A stretch of 38,058 nucleotides of DNA from Acidobacteriota bacterium (GCA_003156635.1 PMHK01000112.1:228-38285); one strand, 5' to 3'; positions 8,887 through 19,176 are shown, counted from the stretch's first letter. A program made the numbers and translations. Notes: generated by a model not told the origin, from the sequence alone.

Positions 8887-10095
8887 TTACGGTTGCCGGT
8901 TCTCCACCGCCACCAACCGCTTGTCGCGAACCTGAAATTCCTTCCCCCGCCACAGAACCTGCCGGGGGAAAAAACTCGTCACCCAAACCACGAAAGCAAA
9001 AGCGTCGCGCAGCAGAAGCAGTTCCATCTTGTTCCGCAGATTGGCGTCTTTCATTCCGGCCACACCGATCTTCCAGGCCGAAATGCGGCGCAAAATAATG
9101 TACGCGGCCAACACCCCGACCGCCCAGCCGATCGACGGAGCGCAAATCGCCGCCAGGATCGCCAGCGGCAGGCCTTGGGTAAAAATCAAACCCAAATGTC
9201 CAGCGGGACGCGAAAATCGAATGCTCAGATTCCAACGCAGCTGATGGTGGAACGCATCCCGCATGGTCTGACGCGGATACACAATCGCGACGGGATGCGG
9301 AATTAACGCAACCCGATGACCTTTCGTCGCGATGCGATTGCCCAGCTCGTAATCGTCTGAAAAATAATCCACCATGGATTCAAAGCCGCCGATTTCGGCT
9401 AACACCGTTTTCCGCACCGCCATGGTCGCGCCCAACATGAAATTCACTTCGCTGAAGAGCCACGCGCTCAACACGCCCGCGGCAAAATCCGTGCTGTTCC
9501 CGATGGCCTCCAGATCCGCAGCGAGCGAATTATCCGTCAGCCCGCGATACAGGCACGTGACCCCTCCCACTCTTGCATCCTGAAACGGCGCCACGACCTC
9601 GCGCAGATAATCGACATCCACGCGCACATCGCTGTCGCTCACGATCAGGGTTTCGTGTTTCGCTTCGCGCGCCATGCGGCAAAGCTTGTTGACCTTGTCG
9701 CTAACCCCGAGTGGCTCGGATCCGATCAGCAGGCGAATCGCACGATCCGGAAAATCCTGAATAATCTTGTGGATGACGGTTACCGCGGGATCAGCTTCAT
9801 CGCTGACGCAAAATAAGATTTCGTATTCCGGATAATCCTGCGCGCAGAAACTCGCGTAATTCTCATAGGTTTCGCGGTCGAGGCCGTAAATCGGTTTAAC
9901 AATGCTTACCGGAGGAGTAAAGGAAGGCGACTCGGGCAGATCACCACGCCGTCCAAAGAACCGTCCTGCAGCGAAAATCGAAACGAGGTAATAAGCGAGT
10001 GGCCCAAAACCCAGTGCAAACAACGCATAGCGAACCGCTCCGACGGCCATCGAACCGCTAGCCTCGGGTCCAGGGCACCGCATCCGCCGCTGCAA
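8887..10095 (-). CDS. hpnI: Ceramide-glucosyltransferase-like family 2 glycosyltransferase, HpnI-like (hopanoid side chain)
   Basis: 402 aa; PVSIVKPIYGLDRETYENYASFCAQDYPEYEILFCVSDEADPA, DSDVRVDVDYL, HHQLRWNLSIRFSRP; C-terminal TM segments. Neighbour of hpnJ. Confidence 0.75.
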   Translation of the reverse strand: MQRRMRCPGPEASGSMAVGAVRYALFALGFGPLAYYLVSIFAAGRFFGRRGDLPESPSFTPPVSIVKPIYGLDRETYENYASFCAQDYPEYEILFCVSDEADPAVTVIHKIIQDFPDRAIRLLIGSEPLGVSDKVNKLCRMAREAKHETLIVSDSDVRVDVDYLREVVAPFQDARVGGVTCLYRGLTDNSLAADLEAIGNSTDFAAGVLSAWLFSEVNFMLGATMAVRKTVLAEIGGFESMVDYFSDDYELGNRIATKGHRVALIPHPVAIVYPRQTMRDAFHHQLRWNLSIRFSRPAGHLGLIFTQGLPLAILAAICAPSIGWAVGVLAAYIILRRISAWKIGVAGMKDANLRNKMELLLLRDAFAFVVWVTSFFPRQVLWRGKEFQVRDKRLVAVENRQP

Positions 10096-10101
10096 AATTC
10101 A

Positions 10102-10518
10102 TCAAACCCGCTCCGTTGTGCTTGGCGGAGTGGTTCCCACGACCAAAACTCCGGCACAGATTATCAAGATTCCGATCCAGCGCGTCGGGCTCACAAACTC
10201 ACTCAGAAAATAGTGTCCGAGCAAAGCCACGATGGCGTAGGACAACGAGGAAGCAGGCTGAACGAAGCTGAAGTCCGCCCAGGAAAGCACCAGGGTGTAC
10301 GCGGCAAAGAAAGTAGCCAGGAGAATAATGCCGATCCATACCGTCTCGGAACTGAACGCCTGCAGGAAAAAATGAAACAGGTCAGCGGGACTTTTCAGGC
10401 CGGCCGTCTCCAGGCGCCGCATCCCTTTTCCCAGGAATGCGTCGCCCAGCGGCCCGAACGTAACCATAACCAGCAACAGAACGAAGGTCTTGAGGTGCAG
10501 GCCTTCGGACGATTTCAT
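10102..10518 (-). CDS. EamA/DMT-family small membrane transporter-like protein
   Basis: 138 aa; several hydrophobic helices, SFVQPASSLSYAIVALLGHYFLSEFVSPTRWIGILIICAGVLVVG. Confidence 0.7.
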   Translation of the reverse strand: MKSSEGLHLKTFVLLLVMVTFGPLGDAFLGKGMRRLETAGLKSPADLFHFFLQAFSSETVWIGIILLATFFAAYTLVLSWADFSFVQPASSLSYAIVALLGHYFLSEFVSPTRWIGILIICAGVLVVGTTPPSTTERV

Positions 10519-12020
10519 GCGCCTTGCGATTCGCCTGCCTGTGGCATCGGCGGGACTTGGACCATCGCCTTTTTCTGTACGCCCTTTTTCGCAACTTTAA
10601 TGCGATCGTGGCGCAGTTTCATGAACGAAACCGCCTCATGGTACAGGCGCTTGCGTTCGTGCGCATCCCACAGCGCGTCGCGCACGATTCTCCAGGCCAC
10701 GCGCGGCCGGAAGTAATAATCGTCGTAGAAGCGATTCACGGAATCGACCATGTATTCGCGCGACAGTCCGGGATATTGCAAATGCGGAAGCTGGTGGCCC
10801 AGATCGTCGGTAATAGCTTCGCCCGCCAGGAACCCTTCCTTCATGCCCTGGTCGTACAGCGCGGTTCCGGGGTAAGCGTGAGCCATGGAAACCTGAATCG
10901 TCTCGCAATCGAGTTCCCGCGCGTATTCCATGGTCTTCTCGATGGTTTCTTTGGTCTCGCCGGGCAATCCGATAATGAAGTCGCCGTGCACCCGGATGCC
11001 GACTTTTTTGCAATTCTGAACAAAGGTGCGGCCCATCTCGACCGTCGCGCCCTTCTTGATGTTCTTCAGAATTTGCGGGTCGCCGGATTCGAAGCCCACG
11101 ATCAGCAAACGCGCGCCGCCATCGGCCATGGCTTTCAAAGTTTCGTAATCGCCGTGCACCCGCGCGGTACACGACCACTGAAACCCTACTGGCTTGAATT
11201 CCTTGCACAACGCGATGACTCGATCCTTGCGGATGTTGAACGTGTCGTCATCGAAGAAAAACTCTTTGGCCTGCGGAAACATTTTATGCGCCTGCTTGAA
11301 TTCACGCGCCACATTTTCCACCGAACGCACGCGCCAGGCGTGGCCCGAAAGAGTTTGCGGCCACAGGCAGAACGTGCAGAGCGCCGGGCAGCCGCGCGCG
11401 GTGTAGAACGAAACGTAAGGATTCAGCAGGAACGGCACATTGTAATTTTCGATGGTCAGGTTCTTTTGGTAGACGTCGGTGGCATACGGCAAGGCATCCA
11501 GCTCCGCCGTTTGCAGCATCGCGCGCGGTGGGTTGTGCACCACCTTCCCGTCCTGAATGTAGCTGCAGCTCAAGATTTCGGCGAGCGGCTTGCCCTGCGC
11601 GTATTCCACTACCGAGTGATCGAACTCGCCGCGCACCACGAAATCAATGTCCGGGCTGGCCAGCAGACTTTCCGCCGGCTTGATCTGCACCTGGGGTCCG
11701 ACGAAAGCGATTTTGATGCCGGGCTTCTTTTCTTTCATCGCCCGGGCCATTTTCAAGTCGCTGTAGAATCCGACCGTGGAGGTGAACAGCACCACGAACT
11801 CATAATCTTGCGCAATTTGAACTACGTCCGCGGGGCTGCGGTGCTCCGGGGGAGCATCGAGCAGGCGGCTGCCTTCCAGCATTCCGGCAGGGTAAGTCAG
11901 CCAGACGGGGTACCAATAGGATTCGATCTCGCGGGTTGCGGGCCAACGAGATCCGGCTCCGCCGTCGAACTTCTCAAAGCTCGGCGGATTCAAGAACAAA
12001 GTCTTCATTACTGATGCCAT
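10515..12020 (-). CDS. hpnJ: B12-binding-type radical SAM protein HpnJ (hopanoid biosynthesis)
   Basis: 501 aa (start probably M5 at 12008: MKTLFLNPPSFEKFDGGAGSRWPATREIESYWYPVWLTYPAG); radical SAM CPALCTFC; ATGA overlap with the EamA gene. Confidence 0.82.
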   Translation of the reverse strand: MASVMKTLFLNPPSFEKFDGGAGSRWPATREIESYWYPVWLTYPAGMLEGSRLLDAPPEHRSPADVVQIAQDYEFVVLFTSTVGFYSDLKMARAMKEKKPGIKIAFVGPQVQIKPAESLLASPDIDFVVRGEFDHSVVEYAQGKPLAEILSCSYIQDGKVVHNPPRAMLQTAELDALPYATDVYQKNLTIENYNVPFLLNPYVSFYTARGCPALCTFCLWPQTLSGHAWRVRSVENVAREFKQAHKMFPQAKEFFFDDDTFNIRKDRVIALCKEFKPVGFQWSCTARVHGDYETLKAMADGGARLLIVGFESGDPQILKNIKKGATVEMGRTFVQNCKKVGIRVHGDFIIGLPGETKETIEKTMEYARELDCETIQVSMAHAYPGTALYDQGMKEGFLAGEAITDDLGHQLPHLQYPGLSREYMVDSVNRFYDDYYFRPRVAWRIVRDALWDAHERKRLYHEAVSFMKLRHDRIKVAKKGVQKKAMVQVPPMPQAGESQGA

Positions 12021-12137
12021 TTAACGATTCCCCCTCAGAACTTCCAAGAATTGCGTTGTGGAAACACACACTTACCAAGCATCCATTTTACTCCAGTTCG
12101 CTATTCGGCCCAAGCCATGCTTTTGGGCCTCCGGTTG

Positions 12138-13475
12138 CTACTGGAACACCTTCGCGAGCTGCCCGGTGGCCTGCAACAACGTCAATTGGCCTTGTTGACG
12201 CGCGAAATCGGCGTCGAGAAAGGCCACCCATTTGTCGTTCTCGTCCAGCCGCGCGTTTTCGATGTCGCGCAGGTTCGCCCTTCCCTCATCGAATTTCGCT
12301 TGCAGCAATTGCAGCGATTCCTGGGACAGCTTTAGGTCCAGCCGGGCCACTTCCCGGGTCGCATCCAGTTCACGTACGTTGCGCTGCTTCTGCAGCAAGT
12401 CGAGCCGTACTTGCTGGCGCTTGTTTCCCAACGCCAACTCCGAAGCGCTTAGCTCGCTTTTTGCCAGCGCCACCGTCGCCCGCGTTTTCGAAGAAAAGAT
12501 CGGAATGGTCAGCTGAATTCCGACGCTGCCGTTGTTCCGCTCGAACTTTTTGTAAAAATCGAGATAGTTGTTGGACTTGCTCAGCACCGAAAACTGACCC
12601 AGCACGCTAAGCGTCGGGAAATATCCCAATTTCGCCCCGTGTAAAATGTGTTGCCGCGCCAGCCGGTCGTTTTCCGCTTCCTGAATGTCGCGGTCGCTAT
12701 GCATGCCCCAATCCAATATCTGCGCTTCCTGCAAATCGGTCTCGAAGCCCGGGTCTTCCGGCTGCACCTCGATCGCTTCGCCATCAGGCAGCCCGGTAAT
12801 ATTACGCAACTGCTGCGTTAGCGCTTCATCGCGCCCTTCGAGCTTGATAATCCTCTCTTGGATGCGCGCCGCGGTCAGTTGGCTTCGCGTCACTTCGATG
12901 GAAAGTTCCTGATTGGCCTGCACCCGTTCCTGGGTGACGCTTAAAATCTTTTCCGAGCTGGCTTGTTCCCCGCGCAGCAGCTCCAGCGAGTGGCGCACCT
13001 TGGCCAGTTCCAAATAGGCCGAAGCAGTTCGCACGATCACGTCGTCCCGCGTGCGATCCACTTCCAGTTTCATGGTTTTGGCGTGCTCTTCCGCGGCCTG
13101 CTGCTGTGCCTTCAACGCCGGATTGAAAATGGCCTGATCGTAATTCATTTGAAATACGGCCGGAGGCGATCCGCCCAGTGACGGAAAACCCGAAGTGTAA
13201 GCAGCGCCCGAACCGGTATAGATGTTCGGCAGGAACGCGGCACGGTCCAGCGACGTTTGATTCAGCGCCACGGTGTATTGCACCCGAGCCAGCACCAGAT
13301 CGCGGCTGTTCTGCAAGGCCAGAGTCACCGCGTGACGCATGGTCAACTTGCCATTGTCCACTGGCTGAGCCGGAGCAACCTGGGCGCGGACCGAACCAAC
13401 AGCGCCCAGCAGGACCAGCGCCGAAGCCAAAAACGGCACGACCTTCCGGATTTTTTTCGTTTTAGCCTTACTCAT
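12138..13475 (-). CDS. TolC-family outer membrane efflux protein
   Basis: Start trimmed to MSKAKTKKIRKVVPFLASALVLLGAVGSVRAQ (signal peptide); long coiled-coil repeats typical of TolC. Overlaps the upstream permease stop by 8 nt. Confidence 0.88.
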   Translation of the reverse strand: MSKAKTKKIRKVVPFLASALVLLGAVGSVRAQVAPAQPVDNGKLTMRHAVTLALQNSRDLVLARVQYTVALNQTSLDRAAFLPNIYTGSGAAYTSGFPSLGGSPPAVFQMNYDQAIFNPALKAQQQAAEEHAKTMKLEVDRTRDDVIVRTASAYLELAKVRHSLELLRGEQASSEKILSVTQERVQANQELSIEVTRSQLTAARIQERIIKLEGRDEALTQQLRNITGLPDGEAIEVQPEDPGFETDLQEAQILDWGMHSDRDIQEAENDRLARQHILHGAKLGYFPTLSVLGQFSVLSKSNNYLDFYKKFERNNGSVGIQLTIPIFSSKTRATVALAKSELSASELALGNKRQQVRLDLLQKQRNVRELDATREVARLDLKLSQESLQLLQAKFDEGRANLRDIENARLDENDKWVAFLDADFARQQGQLTLLQATGQLAKVFQ

Positions 13476-14778
13476 AACGCAGCGATTCCGTGGGATGCAG
13501 TTTCGCCGCACGGTTGGCCGGCAAATAACCGAACAGCAATCCCGTCGAGCAGGATACCAAAAACGCCAGCACCACCGAGACCGCCGAGATCGGAATGTGT
13601 ATTCCCGCCGCCGCCGGGATCAGCCGCAGCACGATATTCAGAATTATAGGCACGGCCACTCCGATGGCGATTCCGGCCAGCGCCCCGGTGCCGCTGATCA
13701 ATAGCGCTTCGGTCAAAAACTGATACAGGATCGCGTTACGCGGCGCGCCAATCGCCTTACGAATGCCGATCTCGCGGGTGCGCTCGGTCACCGTCACCAG
13801 CATGATGTTCATGATCCCGATGCCGCTGATGGTCAGCGCGATCATGGCCACCACGATCAGCAGCACCGTCAGCGCCAGCGAAATTTTCTTCGACGCATCC
13901 AGCAGCGAACTCAAATTCTGAATCTGATATTCGGCGCTCGGGCGATGCCGGCTTTTCAAAAGCTCCGTAACTTGGGTGGTCAATCCCGGTACGTCTTCCG
14001 CCCGCGTGGCCTGCACGTAGAACGTCCGCAAATAATCTTCGCCCGTGTAGTATTGAATCAGCCCAATCGGCACAATCAGGGAATTCTCCGAAATTTCCGT
14101 CAGCCCAAACGTCGCCGTTCTTTCCCGGAACACGCCGATCACCGTGAAGCGCAGATCGCCCACCTGCATTTCTTTCCCAATCGGGCTCTCGTTCGGAAAC
14201 GCCAGCTTCGCCAGATTTTCAGTCAGCAGGCAGACTTTGCTGCGGGTGATCATGTCGTCCTGGTCGAAATAGCGCCCTTGCAGCACCAGCAGCCTGCGAA
14301 TTTCCTGAAATCCTTCCGTTACTCCGACCAGCTTCACCGGCTTGGTCACGCCGTTCACCACCACGGTCATATCCAAATCGTGAGTTCCGGCCGCCACCGC
14401 CACGTTCGGCAGTTGCTCTCTGGCCGCCTGCATGTCCGCCATGGTGATCTGGTCCGCCAGGGCCGCGTGCTGGTTCTCGCTGGTGTGAACTAGCTCGCCG
14501 TAAATCAAATTCGAACCAACACCTTCGATCAGGCTCGTAATGTAGATCCGCCCGGCCAGTGCCACCGTCACCACCAGCACGATGCAGGCGCTGCCGATAA
14601 TCACGCCCAGCATGGTCAGCATGGCGCGCACTTTGTTGGCGCGCAGCGCTTGCAGCGCCAGACTCCACGTCTCGCCCCACAGCAGGGGTGTATTTTTCGG
14701 GATTCCCAGCAGCGTGCTCACGGAGGAATTGGATGCGGGGCCCTGCGGTGGAGATACCGGAGGATTTTTTACCGGCAT
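13468..14778 (-). CDS. MacB/FtsX-type ABC transporter permease without ATPase domain
   Basis: 436 aa; ALQALRANKVRAMLTMLGVIIGSACIVLVV, TERTREIGIRKAIGAPRNAILYQFLTEALLIS, LFGYLPANRAAKLHPTESLRYE. Confidence 0.92.
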   Translation of the reverse strand: MPVKNPPVSPPQGPASNSSVSTLLGIPKNTPLLWGETWSLALQALRANKVRAMLTMLGVIIGSACIVLVVTVALAGRIYITSLIEGVGSNLIYGELVHTSENQHAALADQITMADMQAAREQLPNVAVAAGTHDLDMTVVVNGVTKPVKLVGVTEGFQEIRRLLVLQGRYFDQDDMITRSKVCLLTENLAKLAFPNESPIGKEMQVGDLRFTVIGVFRERTATFGLTEISENSLIVPIGLIQYYTGEDYLRTFYVQATRAEDVPGLTTQVTELLKSRHRPSAEYQIQNLSSLLDASKKISLALTVLLIVVAMIALTISGIGIMNIMLVTVTERTREIGIRKAIGAPRNAILYQFLTEALLISGTGALAGIAIGVAVPIILNIVLRLIPAAAGIHIPISAVSVVLAFLVSCSTGLLFGYLPANRAAKLHPTESLRYE

Positions 14779-14788
14779 AATCGTCCGC

Positions 14789-15844
14789 TCAATGCGCGCC
14801 CTTCTCCAGATTTTCCAGGCGCGACTTGGCTTCCTTGTTGCCCGGATCCAATTGCAGAGCCGCGCGATACTGTTCGCCGGCCTCGGACCGTTTTCCCTGC
14901 GCTTCGTACAAACGGCCCAGCCATTCGCGCGCTGAGGCGTGCGCCGGCCAATCGCTGCGGTCCGGCGTGCTGGCCAGGTAGGCTTTCAGATTCTTTTCAG
15001 CCTCGGCGAGATTGTTGTTCGCCAGCACCAGCGCTACTCCGCGAACGTACGCCAGCCGCGGATCGGTCGGGCTCACTTGCGCGGCGGCCTGAATCGCGCT
15101 CTGCATTTCGGCCGGTTTGTTCTGTTTCTGAAAGAAAGCGATGACTTCAAAATACGGATCGATCTTGGTCGGTTTGGCGGCCAGCACGTCCCGGTATTCC
15201 TTCTCGGCCAGATCCATTTTCTTGGAATTTTCGATGTCGTAGAGCGCGCGCGCCAGATGGCCCTCGACCGGATCGACGGCCGCAATCGCATCCACTTGCT
15301 TCGCCGCTTCGTCCTTGTTCCCGCCGACCACCCACGGAGCCTGAATCAAATATTCTTCCAGATCTCGCCGCGCCGCCAAGTTCGAAGGATTCAGCTGCAC
15401 CGCCATTTCAAATTCCTTTTTCACTTTTCGCGCGTCGGAAAAGCTGCGATCGCGATCCGCTTTCCCGCCATAAATCCGCCCCAGCCATTGGTGATACACC
15501 GAATTCTTGGCGTCCAGCGCCACTGATTTCTCGCCGGCGGTCACCGCGTTGTCGTAGTCGCGAATTTCGTAATAGCTGCGGCCCAGCCAGTAATACGCTT
15601 CCGCGCTGTTGGAATTTTGGCTGATTGCCGCTTGCAGCGTGCCAATCGCACCCGAGTAGTTGCCGGAATTAAACTGGCGCTGCGCCGTTTGGATCTGTGC
15701 TGTGGCATCAGGAGCCGGTTGCGCCGCAGCCCGCGCGAGCGTCGCTGCGGCAGAGCTTCCGCCCATAACCGGCACGGCGATCAGGCTGGCCGTCATCCAA
15801 ACTCCAGTTCGCATTCTTGCCAGCGCTGCCACCCGGACCCTCAT
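14789..15844 (-). CDS. Tetratricopeptide-repeat protein with signal peptide
   Basis: 351 aa; repeated TPR signatures AYYWLGRSYYEIRDYDNAV, REWLGRLYEAQGKRSEAGEQYRAALQLDPGNKEA. Confidence 0.88.
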   Translation of the reverse strand: MRVRVAALARMRTGVWMTASLIAVPVMGGSSAAATLARAAAQPAPDATAQIQTAQRQFNSGNYSGAIGTLQAAISQNSNSAEAYYWLGRSYYEIRDYDNAVTAGEKSVALDAKNSVYHQWLGRIYGGKADRDRSFSDARKVKKEFEMAVQLNPSNLAARRDLEEYLIQAPWVVGGNKDEAAKQVDAIAAVDPVEGHLARALYDIENSKKMDLAEKEYRDVLAAKPTKIDPYFEVIAFFQKQNKPAEMQSAIQAAAQVSPTDPRLAYVRGVALVLANNNLAEAEKNLKAYLASTPDRSDWPAHASAREWLGRLYEAQGKRSEAGEQYRAALQLDPGNKEAKSRLENLEKGAH

Positions 15845-17076
15845 TTGGCCTCCGATGTTCGTACGATCATCCCGTCTTGCAGTACGCTTTCCGTTCGAAT
15901 CACTACTTGGTCGTCAGCGGCGAGACCAGACAACAGCTCATATTTTTCCGCACTTGCGATTCCGATGGTGATGTTCTTGCGCGAAACGATCCCATCTTTT
16001 ACTAGGTACGCAAAATGCTGGCCGTTTTCCAGATTCACCGCGCCTCGCGGGATTACCAGCACCCCATGCAATTCGTGTACTAGGATGCGCACCGCCACGT
16101 TGATGTTGGGCAGCAGCTCCAACTTATCGTTGTCGATTGAGCAAATCACTTCACCCACGCTGCGCGAGCCCCGCGGCACCACCTGCTTCGGCACTTGCTC
16201 GATTTTTCCGGTCCACACCCGGCCCGGCATCGCGTCCCAAGTCACCTGCACCACTTGATTCGCCGCCAACGCTCCCAAGTCTGGCTCGTCAACGAACGCT
16301 CGAACCCGCACTTGTCGCAGATCGGCCATTTCCGCCAAAATATCGCCGACCTTCACGAAGTCGTTCTTGCGCACCGGCAGCGAATACAGCGTTCCGTCCG
16401 TGGCCGCAACCACCGTCGCGGAATTTACTTTTTGTTCCAACGCGGTCACTTGATCCTGCGCTTGTTTGACGCGCAGCCCGGCACTTTCCACCGTCACCGT
16501 GCTGCGTTGTCCCAGTGCCGCTTTTTTCTGTTGCAGCGTCTGTAAATTCGCCCGTGCGGTAGCCAGCGCGGCGGCATTCTGCGCGACCTCATCCTGCGTG
16601 GCTGCTTGCTTGGCTAGTAACCCCTGCAGAGCCTGCTGGCTCCGTTCCAGATTCGCCACCTGTGTCTGCGCATTGGCCAAATCACCCTGGAGTTGCGCTA
16701 CTTCGTCGGGGGGCCCGCCGGTACGTCCATTCTGCAGGTCTGTTTTCGCGGCGAGCAGGTTCGCGCGCGCTTGCGAAAGCTGTGCGCGAATATCCGCGTC
16801 ATCGAGCACCAGGATGACTTGCCCGCGATGCACCGCCTGTCCTTCGGTCGCTTTCACCTCCGTGACAAACGTCGCAAACTCGGCGCGGGCCGTCATCGGC
16901 GCCACCGGCTCAACTTTTCCATTGCTGGTAATGGCGGAGGTCAGGTCTTCGCGGGTGACGGCGGCCACCTGCACCCGTGGCCCGTGGCCGCGACCCGTCA
17001 ACAGCAGGGCCAGCACGATCACCAGGGCAATCGCAATAATCGCGATAATCCATTTTCTTTTGCTGTTTTCTGCCAT
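15841..17076 (-). CDS. MacA/RND-type periplasmic adaptor subunit (HlyD family)
   Basis: 411 aa; N-terminal TM, KVEPVAPMTARAEFATFVTEVKATEGQAVHRGQVILVLDD lipoyl half-motif, coiled coil, IPRGAVNLENGQHFAYLVKDG. ATGA overlap with the TPR gene. Confidence 0.9.
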   Translation of the reverse strand: MAENSKRKWIIAIIAIALVIVLALLLTGRGHGPRVQVAAVTREDLTSAITSNGKVEPVAPMTARAEFATFVTEVKATEGQAVHRGQVILVLDDADIRAQLSQARANLLAAKTDLQNGRTGGPPDEVAQLQGDLANAQTQVANLERSQQALQGLLAKQAATQDEVAQNAAALATARANLQTLQQKKAALGQRSTVTVESAGLRVKQAQDQVTALEQKVNSATVVAATDGTLYSLPVRKNDFVKVGDILAEMADLRQVRVRAFVDEPDLGALAANQVVQVTWDAMPGRVWTGKIEQVPKQVVPRGSRSVGEVICSIDNDKLELLPNINVAVRILVHELHGVLVIPRGAVNLENGQHFAYLVKDGIVSRKNITIGIASAEKYELLSGLAADDQVVIRTESVLQDGMIVRTSEAK

Positions 17077-17344
17077 GTAAGCCGCGGTTGTGTGCTGGCT
17101 GGCTTCTCCCGAATTCGCAAAATTGTAGCAGACCCTTTGAAAACTTGGCTACGCAATCGCCGCTCCCCGCCAGAATCCCGCTCTGTATCAGATGCTCTGG
17201 CCGCGTATCCGGAAGCCATCCGACGGATCACGCTGCATCAAAAGTTACCGCTACCATTCCCTCATTTGCGCGTCTAACAGCGCATCGCGTTTCTTCGTTG
17301 CGGGAGAGCGCGTCGCCGGGTGCGATGCTAGAATCTCTACGTCC

Positions 17345-18367
17345 ATGAGCGCCGATTCCCTCATCCACGTCCACGACCTCAGCAAGCATTTTCGGAGTTT
17401 CAAGCGGCGCGAGGGCCTGTGGGGCTCGGTCCAGAACCTGTTCGTCCGCGAATACCGCACGGTGGCCGCCGTCGACCGCATCAGCTTTGCAATAGAACGA
17501 GGCGAAATGGTGGGCTACATCGGTCCCAACGGCGCCGGAAAATCCACCAGCATCAAGATGCTCACTGGCATTCTGGTCCCGACCAGCGGCGAGATTCGCG
17601 TCAACGGCTTCGTGCCCTTCCGCGAGCGCCGCCGCTACGTTAAAACCATCGGCGCGGTTTTTGGTCAGCGTACCCAGCTGTGGTGGGACATCGCCGTCAT
17701 CGAATCGTTCAAGCTGTTGCGGCGCATCTACGAGGTCTCCCAACGCGATTTCGATGCCCGCATGGAACACTTCGATTCCATCCTGAACATTCGCGATTAC
17801 CTGCACACTCCGGTGCGCAAGCTTTCGCTTGGTGAACGCATGCGCTGCGACATCGCCGCCGCGCTGCTGCACAATCCTCCGCTGCTTTTTCTCGACGAGC
17901 CGACCATCGGTCTCGACGTAGTCGCCAAGGATCAGATCCGCCATTTTCTGCGCGCCATTAATCGCGAATTTCACACCACGGTTCTGCTCACCACCCACGA
18001 CCTCGACGACATCGAGGAGCTTTGCCGCCGCATCATGATCATCGACCGCGGAAAAGTTCTCTACGACGGCCAGCTGGCGCAGCTCAAAGAACAACTGTTG
18101 CGGACCAAGTACATTAAATTCGCGCTGAAAGATCGCGCTCAGGCGGCTGGCCTCGTGGCTTTTTCCCGCAACGGCTGCGAAGTTGAGCAGCTCGACGACA
18201 TCACTCATCGCATTCGCTTCGACCGCATCAAGGTCTCCACCTCGGACCTGGTGCGCCAGATTCTGGACTCCGTCGAAGTTCGCGATCTGCTCATCGAAGA
18301 CGAGCCCATCGAAGAGATCATCAAGCGCATCTACGCCGGTGAAGCCCAAATCGAGATCCCGGTATGA
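17345..18367 (+). CDS. ABC-2 type transporter ATP-binding protein (COG4586-like)
   Basis: Start trimmed to MSADSLIHVHDLSKHFRSF; Walker A GPNGAGKSTS, signature LSLGERMRCDIAAALLHNPPLLFLDEPTIGLD. Confidence 0.93.
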   Translation: MSADSLIHVHDLSKHFRSFKRREGLWGSVQNLFVREYRTVAAVDRISFAIERGEMVGYIGPNGAGKSTSIKMLTGILVPTSGEIRVNGFVPFRERRRYVKTIGAVFGQRTQLWWDIAVIESFKLLRRIYEVSQRDFDARMEHFDSILNIRDYLHTPVRKLSLGERMRCDIAAALLHNPPLLFLDEPTIGLDVVAKDQIRHFLRAINREFHTTVLLTTHDLDDIEELCRRIMIIDRGKVLYDGQLAQLKEQLLRTKYIKFALKDRAQAAGLVAFSRNGCEVEQLDDITHRIRFDRIKVSTSDLVRQILDSVEVRDLLIEDEPIEEIIKRIYAGEAQIEIPV

Positions 18368-19176
18368 GCAGCGTGTACGACTCGCTCGTACCTTACGCCG
18401 AATTTTCCCGCGTCGGCTTCGTCAACATGCTGGCCTTCCGGCTGCGCTATTTCACCGGAATCATCACTTATTTTCTGAACGTCACCGTCTATTACTTCGT
18501 GTGGAGCGCTGTCTACAGCTCCGGACAATCCTTCGCCGGGTACAACCTGTCGCAGATGCTCACCTACGTCAGCGTCGGCTGGATTATCCGCTCCTTCTAC
18601 TGGAACACCATCGATCAGGAAATGGCTTACGAAGTGATCGAAGGCAAGATTGCCATGGACCTGATCAAGCCGGTCTCGATGCAGTGGATGTGGATTTCGC
18701 GCGCCATGGGCGAATCCGCTTTCCGCCTGGGACTGCTGACCGTCCCAGTCGCGATCGTGGTGGCGCTGGTGTTTCCGGTGCAAGGCCCCTCGTCGCGCGA
18801 GAACTTCGCGTTGTTTCTGGTCAGCGTGCTCGGCAGTTTTTTCTTGATGGGCGCAATCAACTTCATGATCGGCACCTGCGCCATCCCGCTGCAATCCATC
18901 CTGGCGCTGATTCGCGCCAAGTTCTGGCTGATCGAACTGCTTTCCGGTTTGCTGATTCCGATGAGTTTTTTCCCGCAGCCCATTCAGCGCGTGCTGGCCT
19001 GGCTGCCCTTCGAGCACATTGCCTACACCCCGCTGCAGATTTATCTCGGCAAGCTGGACCACGCCACCGCCCTGCGCACGCTCGGTATTCAATGGTTCTG
19101 GGTGGTCGGGCTCCTGGTGCTGGCGCATCTGTGGTGGAGTCGCGCATCCGAAAAAATAACGATTCACGGCGGCTAA
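18364..19176 (+). CDS. ABC-2 family permease (COG4587-like)
   Basis: 270 aa; ATGA overlap with ATPase; six hydrophobic segments; AFRLRYFTGIITYFLNVTVYYFVW. Confidence 0.85.
   Translation: MSSVYDSLVPYAEFSRVGFVNMLAFRLRYFTGIITYFLNVTVYYFVWSAVYSSGQSFAGYNLSQMLTYVSVGWIIRSFYWNTIDQEMAYEVIEGKIAMDLIKPVSMQWMWISRAMGESAFRLGLLTVPVAIVVALVFPVQGPSSRENFALFLVSVLGSFFLMGAINFMIGTCAIPLQSILALIRAKFWLIELLSGLLIPMSFFPQPIQRVLAWLPFEHIAYTPLQIYLGKLDHATALRTLGIQWFWVVGLLVLAHLWWSRASEKITIHGG

Noticed and set aside
10524-12014. 496-aa plus-strand ORF antisense to hpnJ
   Set aside because: Mirror ORF from GC-rich codon bias; composition (His/Arg/Gln-rich) is not protein-like and the minus strand has a clear radical SAM protein.
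17228-18349. 373-aa minus-strand ORF antisense to the ABC ATPase
   Set aside because: Shadow ORF; the plus strand has Walker A and signature motifs.
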